This document shows positions 1 through 9,269 of a stretch of DNA of 64,000 bases, in pieces. How positions within the stretch are numbered: the first letter of the stretch is position 1; each line of letters opens with the position of its first letter. The stretch is taken from positions 43,311 through 107,310 of the forward strand of contig DDWL01000029.1 of assembly GCA_002345675.1 (NCBI GenBank), given 5' to 3'. The stretch comes from Bacteroidales bacterium UBA2287 (GTDB taxonomy: Bacteria; Bacteroidota; Bacteroidia; Bacteroidales; Tenuifilaceae). A program made the translations under genes and the position numbers. The notes beneath the pieces were generated by a model that was not told where the DNA came from, did no database searches, and worked only from the letters and a program-made list of their open reading frames with translations.

Positions 1-1148
1 TTTCTCATTTGTTCAATTGATGTGTTCCAGCCCTTTAATTCGGTGTAAATGGGTTCAATAGGAACGTCAATATCGAAAGGAACCCTTTGGGTTTCATTTC
101 CGTTTACTTTATATGCTGTTGCTACCTTTATGGTTTCGAAGGTGTCGAGAACATCGGCCTTTGTTAAAATTATTTCAGTTACACCATTCAGCATAACTGC
201 ATAACGGAGTGCAACTAAGTCGAGCCAACCGCAGCGACGAGGCCTTCCTGTTGTTGAACCGTATTCGCGACCAATGTCGCGTAGGTTTTGCCCAACTTCG
301 TCGTTAAGTTCGGTGGGAAAAGGTCCCGAGCCAACTCTTGTGCAGTATGCTTTTACAATTCCCATTACATTTCCAATTGTCGATGGGGCTATTCCCATTC
401 CTGTGCAAGCTCCAGCGCAAATGGTATTGGATGAAGTAACGAAAGGATAAGAGCCAAAGTCTACATCGAGTAGCGTTCCCTGAGCGCCTTCGGCAAGAAT
501 GGTTTTCCCTTTGGAGTAAAGTTCATTTATTTCGTACTCGGAATCGATAATCTCAAACTGTTTAATAATTTCGATACCATCGAACCACACTTTTTCGTGC
601 TGTTCAATATTTGCCTCGTAGGTGTACTGTTTTAGTACCGATTTATGTTTTTCTTTTAGCTGGTTATACCTGTCTAAAAAATCGGGGCGAATAGTATCGC
701 CAATCCTTAACCCATTTCTACCTGTTTTGTCCATGTAGGTTGGGCCAATACCTTTTAGAGTAGAACCAATTTTACTTTTACCCTTCGAGGCTTCCGAAGC
801 TGCGTCGAGTTCGCGATGCGAAGGAATAATGAGGTGTGCCTTTTTCGAAATTTTGAGGTTTTTGGTTGGCTCAATTCCTAAGTTTCGGAGTTTGGCAATT
901 TCGATGGCAAAAACTACTGGGTCGAGCACAACTCCGTTACCAATAATATTTATAGTATTACTATGAAAAATACCTGAAGGAATGGTGTGAAGCACGTGCT
1001 TAGTGCCTTCGAATTCGAGCGAGTGACCTGCATTTGGGCCCCCCTGAAACCTTGTAACAATGTTGTAATTCGACGAAAGCACATCTACAACTTTTCCTTT
1101 TCCCTCATCGCCCCATTGGAGGCCTAATAAAACATCGATTTTCTTCAT
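1..1148 (-). CDS. purA: Adenylosuccinate synthetase, C-terminal end cut by window edge
   Basis: PurA makes adenylosuccinate from IMP, aspartate and GTP, the first committed step to AMP in the cytoplasm. About 382 residues are inside the window; the family is usually 420-430, so some 40 C-terminal residues lie beyond base 1. The N-terminus reads MKKIDVLLGLQWGDEGKGK, the phosphate-binding loop (GDEGKG at residues 13-18), followed by NAGHS with the catalytic histidine, and later GSGPFPTEL and GRPRRCGWLD, all typical of the family. The ATG at 1146-1148 is the only start that keeps the complete loop. Downstream neighbours on the opposite side of a 456-bp gap are a Fur regulator and the (p)ppGpp enzyme, also on the minus strand, an order I recall from other Bacteroidota. 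Nothing odd in the protein. Confidence 0.97.
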   Translation of the reverse strand, partial: MKKIDVLLGLQWGDEGKGKVVDVLSSNYNIVTRFQGGPNAGHSLEFEGTKHVLHTIPSGIFHSNTINIIGNGVVLDPVVFAIEIAKLRNLGIEPTKNLKISKKAHLIIPSHRELDAASEASKGKSKIGSTLKGIGPTYMDKTGRNGLRIGDTIRPDFLDRYNQLKEKHKSVLKQYTYEANIEQHEKVWFDGIEIIKQFEIIDSEYEINELYSKGKTILAEGAQGTLLDVDFGSYPFVTSSNTICAGACTGMGIAPSTIGNVMGIVKAYCTRVGSGPFPTELNDEVGQNLRDIGREYGSTTGRPRRCGWLDLVALRYAVMLNGVTEIILTKADVLDTFETIKVATAYKVNGNETQRVPFDIDVPIEPIYTELKGWNTSIEQMR

Positions 1149-1326
1149 AAAAAGTTCTTCGAATTAAAAAGAATTCAAAAAAAATCCGGCACGCGACCGG
1201 TTAAATAAATTGCATTACTGAAATAAAGTACTGTTACGTTTATTTAAAATTTGTTTGATATAAAAAACACTTCAATATACTGTTTAATAAGGTAATAAGG
1301 TTTGTATTTATGTGTAAGTTAATGTT

Positions 1327-1402
1327 ACTAAGGTTAAAAATTCTTTGAATAAGGTTTTTAAACGATACATAAAACCTTATTTGTACTTCAAAAAACCTTA
1401 GT
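1327..1402. repeat. Nested inverted repeat in the purA upstream region
   Basis: The 456-bp gap between purA and the Fur gene is very A+T rich. It holds two nested inverted repeats: an outer ACTAAGGTT (1327-1335) facing AACCTTAGT (1394-1402) and an inner AATAAGGTTTTTA (1348-1360) facing ATAAAACCTTATT (1369-1381). Further AAGGT/ACCTT motifs lie around 1289-1305. The repeat could be a regulator-binding region or RNA hairpin for purA, or the end of the Fur-gene transcript. No TAnnTTTG promoter element in the purA direction was found by eye. Confidence 0.55.
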
Positions 1403-1604
1403 CAAAAAGTTACTTACTCGCCTTTATACCCTTATTCTCTTATTTATGAACCCTTAGATGAATTTCATCAAACTCACGTTTTTTAACACGTAAATTTACA
1501 CGTTTTAACCTATATAAATAGAATATTTAGTAAACAGTTTATCAACAATTTACTACAAGTTGTTATAAAACATTTTGAGGGTTACTTACCTTAGGGCGAG
1601 CTAC

Positions 1605-2066
1605 TTAGTTAATACGTTCTTTTTTTGCGCAGTTTTTGCAAATGCCATAAAAGTATAGAGAGTGCTGGTTAACTTTAAAGTTCATTGACTTTGAAACGGT
1701 ATTCTCAATTTCCTGAATTCGGGGATCGCAGAATTCGGTAACTGCTCCGCAAACTGTGCAAATAAGGTGATCGTGTTGGCTGCATTCGAATGCTTTTTCG
1801 AATTGGGCCATATTGCGGCCAAACTGATGCTTTACAACTAGGTTACACTCAAGAAGCAGCTCAATGGTATTATAAAGGGTTGCCCTACTTACTCGGTAGT
1901 TGTTGTTTTTCATGTGAATGTAAAGGGTTTCGATGTCGAAATGCCCTTTTCGGGTATAAATTTCTTCGAGTATTGCAAAACGCTCGGGAGTTTTTCTATG
2001 TCCTTTACGCTCAAGGTATTCGATAAATATTTTTTTTACAGAATCTATAGTTGAACTGCAGCCCAT
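1605..2066 (-). CDS. Fur-family metal-dependent transcriptional regulator
   Basis: A 153-residue DNA-binding repressor of the Fur/PerR/Zur superfamily. The N-terminal winged helix (RKTPERFAILEEIY to RATLYNTIELL, residues about 22-72) is followed by the dimer and metal domain with QHDHLICTVCG and a C-terminal CKNCAKK. The two CxxC pairs (around residues 103-106 and 143-146) form the structural zinc site, and the HDH motif belongs to the sensory site. The metal sensed cannot be decided from sequence; in Bacteroidota this purA-adjacent paralogue is distinct from the iron-acquisition-linked Fur genes. It is transcribed in the same direction as the (p)ppGpp synthetase upstream, with a 107-bp gap. 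Confidence 0.93.
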   Translation of the reverse strand: MGCSSTIDSVKKIFIEYLERKGHRKTPERFAILEEIYTRKGHFDIETLYIHMKNNNYRVSRATLYNTIELLLECNLVVKHQFGRNMAQFEKAFECSQHDHLICTVCGAVTEFCDPRIQEIENTVSKSMNFKVNQHSLYFYGICKNCAKKERIN

Positions 2067-2173
2067 GGAATATGTAGTTTAAATTTAGAACAGATAAAAA
2101 TAGTGAATAATTTTCAAAATGAAACAATGATATTATGTAATTATTATTCTAACATATTTTCACTTGCTTATGT

Positions 2174-4429
2174 TCATTCGTCGAATTTTTCGATTCGTTT
2201 TACCGAGTCAACGCCCTTAATTTTCATAACATTAGTAATAAGATTGTTAAGGTCGATTGCGTTGTGTACGTAAAGGTCGATTGAACTTTCAAAAATTCCG
2301 TCGTGACTTTCGATTGAGAGTTTGCGGATATTTACCCTAAGCTCATCGGAGATTACCTTTGCCAATTCGCTAAGCATACCAATACGATCCATTCCTTTTA
2401 CCTCGACACGAGCAAGAAACGACATAACCTTGTGGGTTGTCCATTTTGCCGACACAATTTTATCGCCTTGGCGCGACATAAGTCTAATTCCTTCGGCACA
2501 GGTAACTTTATGAATAATAATGTTTTCTTCGGGCGAAAGGTATCCAATAACATCGTCGCCTGGTATTGGATTGCAGCAGCGGGCAATTTGGTAGGTATTT
2601 TCGTCGTCTTCGGCAAATTCGCGAATTAAAAACGTTTGCTTTGGGTTAAATTTGTTGCTTTCGGTTTCCTCGGGTTCGCTTTTTACTTTACTGCGTTTAC
2701 GGCCAGTTGTTTTGTTAAACTGAATACTCCAGTAGCGTATCCATTTATTTTGTGTATTCTTTTTAAGAATTTTTTTAAGGTCGTTTAGCGTAATAATTCC
2801 TGAGCCTACTTTACTGTAAAACTCGTCTTTTGATAGTACATCGTATGCAGGCAGTATCTTATTAAATACTCTTGCCGAAGGTTTTATACCAAACTCGGTA
2901 AGCTTGGCTTCGACTAATAATTTACCCTTTTCAATTCTATTCTTAGTTTCAGACTTGTAGGCTGCTTTTATGGCCGTTTTAGCCTTTGCTGTAATTACAA
3001 AGTTTAGCGATTCGTAGGTAGGCTTTTGTGTTTCGGCGGTTATAATTTCAATTTGGTCGCCACTATTTAGTTGATAGCTAAGCGGAACAAGCTTGTGGTT
3101 AACCTTTGCGCCAATAGCTCTGTTACCTATTTTCGAGTGAATTTCGTATGCTAAGTCGAGTGCAGTTGCACCTTTTGGTAATGTGCGGGTGTCGCCTTTT
3201 GGAGTGAAAACAACTATTTCGGACGAAAAGAGGTTGAGCTTAAACTCATCGAGAAAGTCGAGTGCATCGGACTGAGGATTGTCGAGCATTTCGCGAATTC
3301 GTTTAATCCACTTATCGAGTTCGTTCTCCTGAGCCTGAGCATCCATTTCCTTATACTTCCAGTGGGCTGCAAAACCGCGCTCGGCAATTTCGTCCATTCG
3401 TTTCGATCGAATTTGAACTTCGACCCATTGCCCGTGAGGGCCCATAACAGTGCAGTGTAATGCTTCGTAGCCGTTGGCTTTTGGGGTGCTAACCCAGTCG
3501 CGTATGCGGTCGGGTTTGGGTTTGTAAATATCGGTTACAAGCGAATAAATGTGCCAGCATTGAGTTTTTTCGGGAATGTACGATATGGGTTTAAAAATAA
3601 TTCGGATGGCAAGAAGGTCGTATATATCTTCGAAAGTAACGTTTTTGGTTTGAATTTTTTTCCAAATGGAGTAAACCGATTTTGGGCGACCGTTAATATC
3701 GAATTCGATGCTGTTTTCAACCAGTTTATTAATTATTGGTAGCGAAAAGGAGTTTATAATTTGCATTCGGCGCTTTTCGGTGCCCTCAATTTTACTCTTT
3801 ATTTCTTCGTAAACCTGAGGAAATCGATACTTTAGGCTAAGGTCTTCGAGTTCTGTTTTAAAAGAATATAATCCTAATCGGTGGGCTAATGGTGCATACA
3901 GGTATATTGTTTCGCCTGCAATTTTCATTTGCTTGTTTGCCGGAAGCGAGTCGAGGGTTCGCATATTGTGCAACCTGTCGGCAAGTTTTATAAGAATTAC
4001 CCTTATGTCGTCGGCAAGGGTAAGCAGCATTTTTCGAAAGTTTTCGGCTTGGAGCGATGAGTTTGCATCGAAAACCTCCGATATTTTTGTAAGCCCATCG
4101 ATAATAGAGGCAATCTTCTTTCCAAAGAGTTTTTCAATGTCCTCAATAGTGTAGTCGGTATCCTCAACCACGTCGTGCAAAAGAGCGCAGGCAATGGCTT
4201 TTGAACCAAGTCCAATTTCGTCGGATACAATTTTTGCTACTGCAATTGGGTGCAGTATGTAGGGTTCGCCCGACTTGCGTTTTACGCCTTTATGCGCTTC
4301 GTTGGCTAAGTTAAAAGCTTTAGTAACAAGCTTAATATCTTCCTCCTCTTGGCAACGAGTACAGTGTTTCAGCAAATCGTCGAAATGCGATTGTATAAGA
4401 AGTTTCTCGTCGTCGGTTTGAGATGTCAT
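2174..4429 (-). CDS. Bifunctional (p)ppGpp synthetase/hydrolase (RelA/SpoT family)
   Basis: A 751-residue stringent-response enzyme that both makes and degrades (p)ppGpp. Domains in order: HD hydrolase with H46, H60 and the H85-D86 pair (HDVVEDT) plus the ADRLHN motif near residue 150; RelA/SpoT synthetase with GRPKSVYSIWKK, DLLAIRI and PKANGYEALHCTV; TGS domain at about 390-460 (FTPKGDTRTLPKGATALD); and a C-terminal ACT domain (about 670-750, RIGMLSELAKVISDE). Since the catalytic HD residues and the synthetase motifs are both intact, both activities are expected. Length agrees with bacterial Rel proteins. It is followed downstream by the Fur-family gene. The name rel or spoT is a matter of convention, so no symbol is given. 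Confidence 0.96.
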   Translation of the reverse strand: MTSQTDDEKLLIQSHFDDLLKHCTRCQEEEDIKLVTKAFNLANEAHKGVKRKSGEPYILHPIAVAKIVSDEIGLGSKAIACALLHDVVEDTDYTIEDIEKLFGKKIASIIDGLTKISEVFDANSSLQAENFRKMLLTLADDIRVILIKLADRLHNMRTLDSLPANKQMKIAGETIYLYAPLAHRLGLYSFKTELEDLSLKYRFPQVYEEIKSKIEGTEKRRMQIINSFSLPIINKLVENSIEFDINGRPKSVYSIWKKIQTKNVTFEDIYDLLAIRIIFKPISYIPEKTQCWHIYSLVTDIYKPKPDRIRDWVSTPKANGYEALHCTVMGPHGQWVEVQIRSKRMDEIAERGFAAHWKYKEMDAQAQENELDKWIKRIREMLDNPQSDALDFLDEFKLNLFSSEIVVFTPKGDTRTLPKGATALDLAYEIHSKIGNRAIGAKVNHKLVPLSYQLNSGDQIEIITAETQKPTYESLNFVITAKAKTAIKAAYKSETKNRIEKGKLLVEAKLTEFGIKPSARVFNKILPAYDVLSKDEFYSKVGSGIITLNDLKKILKKNTQNKWIRYWSIQFNKTTGRKRSKVKSEPEETESNKFNPKQTFLIREFAEDDENTYQIARCCNPIPGDDVIGYLSPEENIIIHKVTCAEGIRLMSRQGDKIVSAKWTTHKVMSFLARVEVKGMDRIGMLSELAKVISDELRVNIRKLSIESHDGIFESSIDLYVHNAIDLNNLITNVMKIKGVDSVKRIEKFDE

Positions 4430-4503
4430 GTGAAATTTGTGAAGTTTTGCAAGGTGTTACATGGAGTATACTTTGCTTATTAAAAAATGTTACCAGAATT
4501 CTA

Positions 4504-6096
4504 TTAATGATTTTTACCGTATAAAACGGTAACATTTCCTGTTTTTACTATTTTTCGTTTGCTTTCGAGTTCCACCTCAACTTTGTATACATAAGTACCT
4601 TCGGGAGCAATTTTTCCATTTAGTAAGTAGCCATTCCAGCCCGAATTGTTGCTTTGAAAAACAATTTCGCCCCATCGATTGTAAATTAGCATGCTGTAAG
4701 TAGCTTCGAATGAAATTGTTGGAACAAAAAGATTTCGAGCGCCTTGCCCCTGCGAAAAGTTACTGGTGGGGTCAATGGCATTTGGCATAACAATATCGGG
4801 TGTCATTTCAACACAAACAGTTCTCGAACGGCTTACAAGAAGTAAACTATCGTTACTGTTAAATTCCTTGGCTTCGGCATAGTAGCAAAAATTACCCGAA
4901 TACCCCAAGCCCTTAAAGGGGCTTAAATCGTCAACATAATTGAGATCGATGTTTTGGTCGGTTTCAAAAATAAGTTCGGTTTCGGCACCCGACGAAGGGT
5001 AAAAAGTTCGGTAAAGAAAATATTTACGGGGATTTGCATTTTTACTGTAAAGGCTATCCCACCTAATTTCGTTTTTAATTCCTCGTGTAACTACTCGAAT
5101 AGTTGTTGAGTTCGAAAGGTTCGAAACACGAACAAGCCTATTGCAAATATCGTAGGCGTTAATTCTGTAGTAAAAGGGGCGTGTACGTGCGCTCCACGAG
5201 TCGGTGGTGTCGCTGAACGAAGAGGTTTTAGGGTTTGTGAAGCTGTGTAAATTTTTAGCGGTGAAAATAGAGGCCATCGAGTCGGCTTTTTCCCAGCGAA
5301 TAACTTCGAATTTTCGAAGTTCAGTTGTAGTATCGATTGTAAAATGCAAGTAGTTTTGTTGGTTCCCAGAAATTATTGAGTCGACATTAAGAAAAGTTGG
5401 CCATGCGGGCATTTCGGTACTAATTCGAATTAAATTAGACTTTGAGGTAAAGTCAGAATCGCTTTTTTTTGCCTCAACGTAAAGGTAATAGACACTATTT
5501 GCCTCAACAGCTATTAACACCTGATTAACATTTCCTGATACAGTCTTGGCTATGGTCATGCTTTCCCAGACTGGCGTGTTACCCATATATACATCGTACT
5601 TTTCAATTCTATTTCCCCAGCCTAAGTAGTGAAGCCAACGTACATTTAATTTGTTTGCGCATTTGTCGTATGTTGATGTTTTATCTAAATAAATACTTCC
5701 ATGAGTTGAAGTTAACTGGCTGGGTTCGTTATTTATCCCATCGGAGGCAAGTAAATACTCAACTCTTCCATTAAGCCCACTTAAATGCGGAGGCGAACTA
5801 AATTCTGTATCGGTATAGGAGTATAAGGGATTGGAATCTGAGTTAAGATTAACGGTGGCAATAGGAGTATTTTGAGGGTTTCCTATTTCGTTAGGCAATC
5901 TTTTGTATATAATAAAACCCGTTGGGTTTTGAATGGGACTAAAGGGAGGGGCTTGCCAGTAAAGTGTTGGAATGCCAGTTGAAGGATCGAGAGTAAGCCG
6001 CTGGAATATGGGAGGCTGGGGCTTTGGCTGCGTGCCTTGCCCAAAAAGCAAAAAAGAGTAAATCAACGAGAAAAACAGTACAATTCCCCTTACCAT
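4504..6096 (-). CDS. Secreted protein with T9SS type-B (gliding-motility-associated) C-terminal domain
   Basis: A 530-residue exported protein. The N-terminus (MVRGIVLFFSLIYSFLLFGQ) is a Sec signal peptide. The middle contains repeated fibronectin-III-like or immunoglobulin-like stretches with no enzyme motif I recognise. The last 85 or so residues (PNAIDPTSN..., LIYNRWGEIVFQS, GWNGY, PEGTYVYKVEVE) match the type-B/CHU_C C-terminal domain that directs proteins through the type IX secretion system to the cell surface or medium. It is about 70 bp upstream of the (p)ppGpp synthetase gene and may be independent of it. Specific function unknown. Confidence 0.88.
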   Translation of the reverse strand: MVRGIVLFFSLIYSFLLFGQGTQPKPQPPIFQRLTLDPSTGIPTLYWQAPPFSPIQNPTGFIIYKRLPNEIGNPQNTPIATVNLNSDSNPLYSYTDTEFSSPPHLSGLNGRVEYLLASDGINNEPSQLTSTHGSIYLDKTSTYDKCANKLNVRWLHYLGWGNRIEKYDVYMGNTPVWESMTIAKTVSGNVNQVLIAVEANSVYYLYVEAKKSDSDFTSKSNLIRISTEMPAWPTFLNVDSIISGNQQNYLHFTIDTTTELRKFEVIRWEKADSMASIFTAKNLHSFTNPKTSSFSDTTDSWSARTRPFYYRINAYDICNRLVRVSNLSNSTTIRVVTRGIKNEIRWDSLYSKNANPRKYFLYRTFYPSSGAETELIFETDQNIDLNYVDDLSPFKGLGYSGNFCYYAEAKEFNSNDSLLLVSRSRTVCVEMTPDIVMPNAIDPTSNFSQGQGARNLFVPTISFEATYSMLIYNRWGEIVFQSNNSGWNGYLLNGKIAPEGTYVYKVEVELESKRKIVKTGNVTVLYGKNH

Positions 6097-6189
6097 TGGT
6101 AATAGTAGTTATAGCAATTAAACCTTAAAAATAGCTACAATTCCATAATATACGAGTATGTACAGGCAAATTTAAATATAATAACAAAG

Positions 6190-6290
6190 TTTCTCGCAGA
6201 TTTCACTGATTGCGCAGATGAGCAATATTTTAAGTTATTTTCTGCGAAAATCCCTGCCTGCCGTTAGGCAGGAGCGGTATCAGCGAGAAA
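6190..6290. repeat. Palindrome-ended intergenic repeat, copy 1 (101 bp)
   Basis: This unit begins with TTTCTCGC and ends with GCGAGAAA, perfect inverted ends. Copy 2 lies 132 bp further on with the same length. Internal part includes CAGATTTCACTGATTGCGCA and a short hairpin CCTGCCTGCCGTTAGGCAGG. It has no coding content of its own; the reading frames across it are by-products. It looks like a small MITE-like or REP-like element. Confidence 0.75.
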
Positions 6291-6321
6291 TAGAAAATCC
6301 CAAGTTATTAATGGTTCATTG

Positions 6322-6422
6322 TTTCTCGCAGATTTCACAGATTGCGCAGATGAGCAATATTTTAAGTTATTATCTGCGAAAATCCCTGCCTGCCGTCAGG
6401 AAGAAGCGGTGTCAGCGAGAAA
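6322..6422. repeat. Palindrome-ended intergenic repeat, copy 2 (101 bp)
   Basis: Second copy of the unit at 6190-6290, again bounded by TTTCTCGC and GCGAGAAA and exactly 101 bp long, with scattered substitutions. The internal hairpin near the 3' side is degraded (TCAGGAAGAAG instead of TTAGGCAGGAG). The two copies sit in direct orientation in the gap between the T9SS gene and the M16 gene. Confidence 0.75.
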
Positions 6423-6463
6423 TCGAAAAATCGCATTTTCTTACCTGCGAATTTTAGGATGTA

Positions 6464-7762
6464 TTAAATGCTATTTGGATTTACTGAGCCCGCAACCGAA
6501 ATTGTAATATCGTCGACCTTTAGCCATTTGTTTGCTAACTCCATTATTCGGGTTGGGCTAATAGTTTGAATAGCATTTATTTGCCGTGAATAAAAGCTAT
6601 AGTCGAGGTTATTAAAGTAAAGTAGCCAAATAAAACTTTCGGATATACTAAATTGCCCATTAAAACTGCGTAAAAACTGACCCATTAGCGACCCCCTAAC
6701 TAAATCGAGTTCCAATTGCTCAACGGGTTCACTTTGAATGCGTTTTATTTCGAAAAGAATTTCATTTATGGCATCTTGCGTGTGATTTGCCCCTACATCG
6801 GTCGATATTTGAAACACACCAGCATCGGTAAAGGGTAAAATTGATGCATGAATACCATAGGTAAAACCCTTGTCCTCCCTAATGTTCTTCATTAGTCTCG
6901 AACCAAAATATCCACCTAAAATGGTTGTTAAAACAACCATTTCGGGGAAATCGGGGTGAGTTCGTGGAAACAGCAATCGGCCAATTCGTAACGACGACTG
7001 CACTGCATCGGCTTTTTGAGTAAATACAACCGATTCGTTTCTGTTAAGTTCAACCTGTGGAAGTATAATGCCCTTCGATTTTTCGCCCCAAGTTGCGGAG
7101 CCAAAATGCTTTTCGACAAGCGATAGGTGGTTATCGGTTACATTTCCCGAAAGAAAAATTGTGCACGAAGCGGAGCCATAATTTGCCGCATGAAATTCTT
7201 TTAAATCGCTCGAGCCAATGTTGTCGTAACTTGTTGGCACAGGGAATTTTCCGTAAGGATGATTCGCTCCAAACAGCGATGTAAGAAGGGTGCGCTGTGC
7301 AAGGGCGTTGGTTTTACCAAGTTGAACCGAAAGTTCTTGCTTGCCTGTGGTACGCCAAATGTCGACCTCGTGGTTGGGGTAAATGGGTTGCTTTACAACC
7401 TCTTCAACCATTTTTAGGGTTTCGCTAAAGTAGCGGTTTAACGAGTATACCGTTAAGCGCGAAAAATCGTTATAGGTTGCCCTGTTAATATACGATCCAT
7501 GAAAATCGAGATGATCGGCAATTTGCGATGCTGAAAAGTTTTTGGTACCCTCTGGCATTAAATATAGGGTTCCGTTAGCGACCAAGTGCTTGGTTTGAAA
7601 TTTAACTCCAGCATCGAAAAGGAGATCGATTCGGCAAACTTCAACTTCACCCTTATTTACTACGTAAACTTTAACGCCATTAGTTAGTATATGGCATTCG
7701 GCTTGAGGTATTGCAACATTTTTTGGAGCGTTTGCTATAGGGGGTGTTTTGCGATCGATCAT
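6464..7762 (-). CDS. M16 peptidase-like protein lacking the zinc-binding motif
   Basis: A 432-residue insulinase/processing-peptidase family (M16) protein with both the N- and C-terminal M16 domains. At the place where active members carry HxxEH it reads VANGTLYLMPEGT (residues 61-73), so the zinc ligands are missing and it is predicted to be catalytically inactive. It does keep the late motif GGYFGSRLMKNIREDKGFTYG, which is characteristic of the second domain and of substrate-cradle residues. It follows the active M16 gene at 7788-9026 by 25 bp on the same strand, so the two probably form a heterodimer, like mitochondrial processing peptidase or other bacterial M16B pairs. No signal peptide is obvious. 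Confidence 0.92.
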   Translation of the reverse strand: MIDRKTPPIANAPKNVAIPQAECHILTNGVKVYVVNKGEVEVCRIDLLFDAGVKFQTKHLVANGTLYLMPEGTKNFSASQIADHLDFHGSYINRATYNDFSRLTVYSLNRYFSETLKMVEEVVKQPIYPNHEVDIWRTTGKQELSVQLGKTNALAQRTLLTSLFGANHPYGKFPVPTSYDNIGSSDLKEFHAANYGSASCTIFLSGNVTDNHLSLVEKHFGSATWGEKSKGIILPQVELNRNESVVFTQKADAVQSSLRIGRLLFPRTHPDFPEMVVLTTILGGYFGSRLMKNIREDKGFTYGIHASILPFTDAGVFQISTDVGANHTQDAINEILFEIKRIQSEPVEQLELDLVRGSLMGQFLRSFNGQFSISESFIWLLYFNNLDYSFYSRQINAIQTISPTRIMELANKWLKVDDITISVAGSVNPNSI

Positions 7763-7787
7763 TTTAAAAGAATTAACGGAATGAGCC

Positions 7788-9026
7788 TTACTTTATTGAT
7801 TTGTAGTAAAGTGTTGAACAGTTTTTTGCAGTAAACATAGTTTTTGCAACACGTTTAATGTCGTCGGAAGTAACGTTTCGGTAGCGATCAACTTCGAAAT
7901 TTATCTCTTCGGCTTCACCAATAAGTTCGTAAAAACTAAGGTTTATTGCCACTTCGAGTGGATCGGTTAGTCCAAAAGCGAATTTCGATTCGAATCTATT
8001 CTTCACTTTTTCGAGTTCGTATTCGGTTACTCCTTGTTCTGCAAGCGAATTAAGTTCCTCAATAATAGCGTTTTCAGCATCTTCAAACGAAACCCCATCG
8101 ATTAGCCGACCAGTAACTACAAAAAGACCTGGGTCGTTGTCGCCCGAAATAAATGCGTCGATATCGCTGAAAAGGCGCTTCCCTTTAAGTAAATTCTGGT
8201 GCAAACGCGACGATTTTCCGTTCGAAAGAATATCGCTTAACAAATCGGTAGCTCGAAAATCGGGGTGAAGCCTGCTACTCATGTGAAACGCTAAGTATAT
8301 GGCATCGAAGGGTACATTTCGTTCAACGGTTAGCTTACGGGATTCGGTTTGCTCGGGTTCGGGAGCAATACTACGAGGTGTTACATTTCTCCTTTCAATT
8401 GGCCCAAACCATTTATTGGCAAGCGTCTCAACCTCTTGCTTTGTAACGTTGCCCGACACACAGAGAATTGCATTATTTGGTGCGTAATGCGAAAAGAAGA
8501 AATCCTTTACTTCGGAAAGACTTGCCCCTTCAATATGTTCGGGAGTTTTGCCAATAGTTGGCCACATGTACGGGTGAACCTTATAGGCCAAAGGCCTAAG
8601 AAGAAGCCAAACATCGCCGTAGGGCTGATTAAGGTAACTTTGGCGAAATTCCTCGACAACAACATTTTTTTGTGTGTCGAGGCTGCGCTGCGAAAAATCG
8701 AGTGCTTGCATTCTGTCGCTTTCCAGCCAAAAGGCAGTTTCAAGGTTTTCCTTAGGAAGAGTAATATAGTAGTTGGTTATATCGTTACTTGTAAATGCGT
8801 TGTTTTCGCCACCAATACGTTCGAGCGGTTCATCGAAAACGGGAATGTTTGTTGTTCCCCCAAACATTAAATGCTCAAAAAGGTGTGCAAAACCCGTTCT
8901 GTCAGGATTTTCGTCGCGAGCGCCTACATTATAAAGAAGGTTAAACGATGAAATTGGCGTTGTTGGGTCGTGGTGAACAAGAACTCGTAGCCCATTATTT
9001 AGTGTAAAGCGTTCAATTGTAATCAT
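7788..9026 (-). CDS. M16 family zinc metallopeptidase, active subunit
   Basis: A 412-residue M16B-type zinc peptidase. The inverted zinc motif HLFEH is at residues 48-52 (H48, E51, H52) and the third ligand is in VVVEEFRQ (E125 or E126), the spacing expected for the family. The second half, with SSRLHQNLLKGKRLFSDIDAF, is the C-terminal domain. No signal peptide is visible, suggesting a cytoplasmic or non-Sec location. It sits immediately upstream of an M16 homologue without zinc ligands; active and inactive subunits of this family commonly pair. Substrates are likely unfolded peptides, but none can be named from sequence. Confidence 0.95.
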   Translation of the reverse strand: MITIERFTLNNGLRVLVHHDPTTPISSFNLLYNVGARDENPDRTGFAHLFEHLMFGGTTNIPVFDEPLERIGGENNAFTSNDITNYYITLPKENLETAFWLESDRMQALDFSQRSLDTQKNVVVEEFRQSYLNQPYGDVWLLLRPLAYKVHPYMWPTIGKTPEHIEGASLSEVKDFFFSHYAPNNAILCVSGNVTKQEVETLANKWFGPIERRNVTPRSIAPEPEQTESRKLTVERNVPFDAIYLAFHMSSRLHPDFRATDLLSDILSNGKSSRLHQNLLKGKRLFSDIDAFISGDNDPGLFVVTGRLIDGVSFEDAENAIIEELNSLAEQGVTEYELEKVKNRFESKFAFGLTDPLEVAINLSFYELIGEAEEINFEVDRYRNVTSDDIKRVAKTMFTAKNCSTLYYKSIK

Positions 9027-9269
9027 ATATAGAGATTGAATTTCTTCGTTTTTAGCAATGCAATGGTACTAATTTTTTGATTAATAGTAATTGTACTTAC
9101 CACTCTAAACAAAGTATGAAGCCAATTTGCTTAAATATTTCAGTATTTCACTTTTATATAGCAAAAAAGAATATTGATGAGCCTAAAGCGATAATTAATC
9201 AAAAGCCTAAATAAACGAATTGAATTACAATGCAAACCATTATATTTGTTGATGTTTTTGGGGAAGAGG

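Noticed and set aside
6218..6507. Two overlapping plus-strand frames
   Set aside because: They run through the twin 101-bp repeats; the translated repetition comes from the DNA repeat.
8349..8870. 173-codon plus-strand frame opposite the M16 peptidase
   Set aside because: It is antisense to a clearly conserved peptidase gene and has no recognisable protein features.
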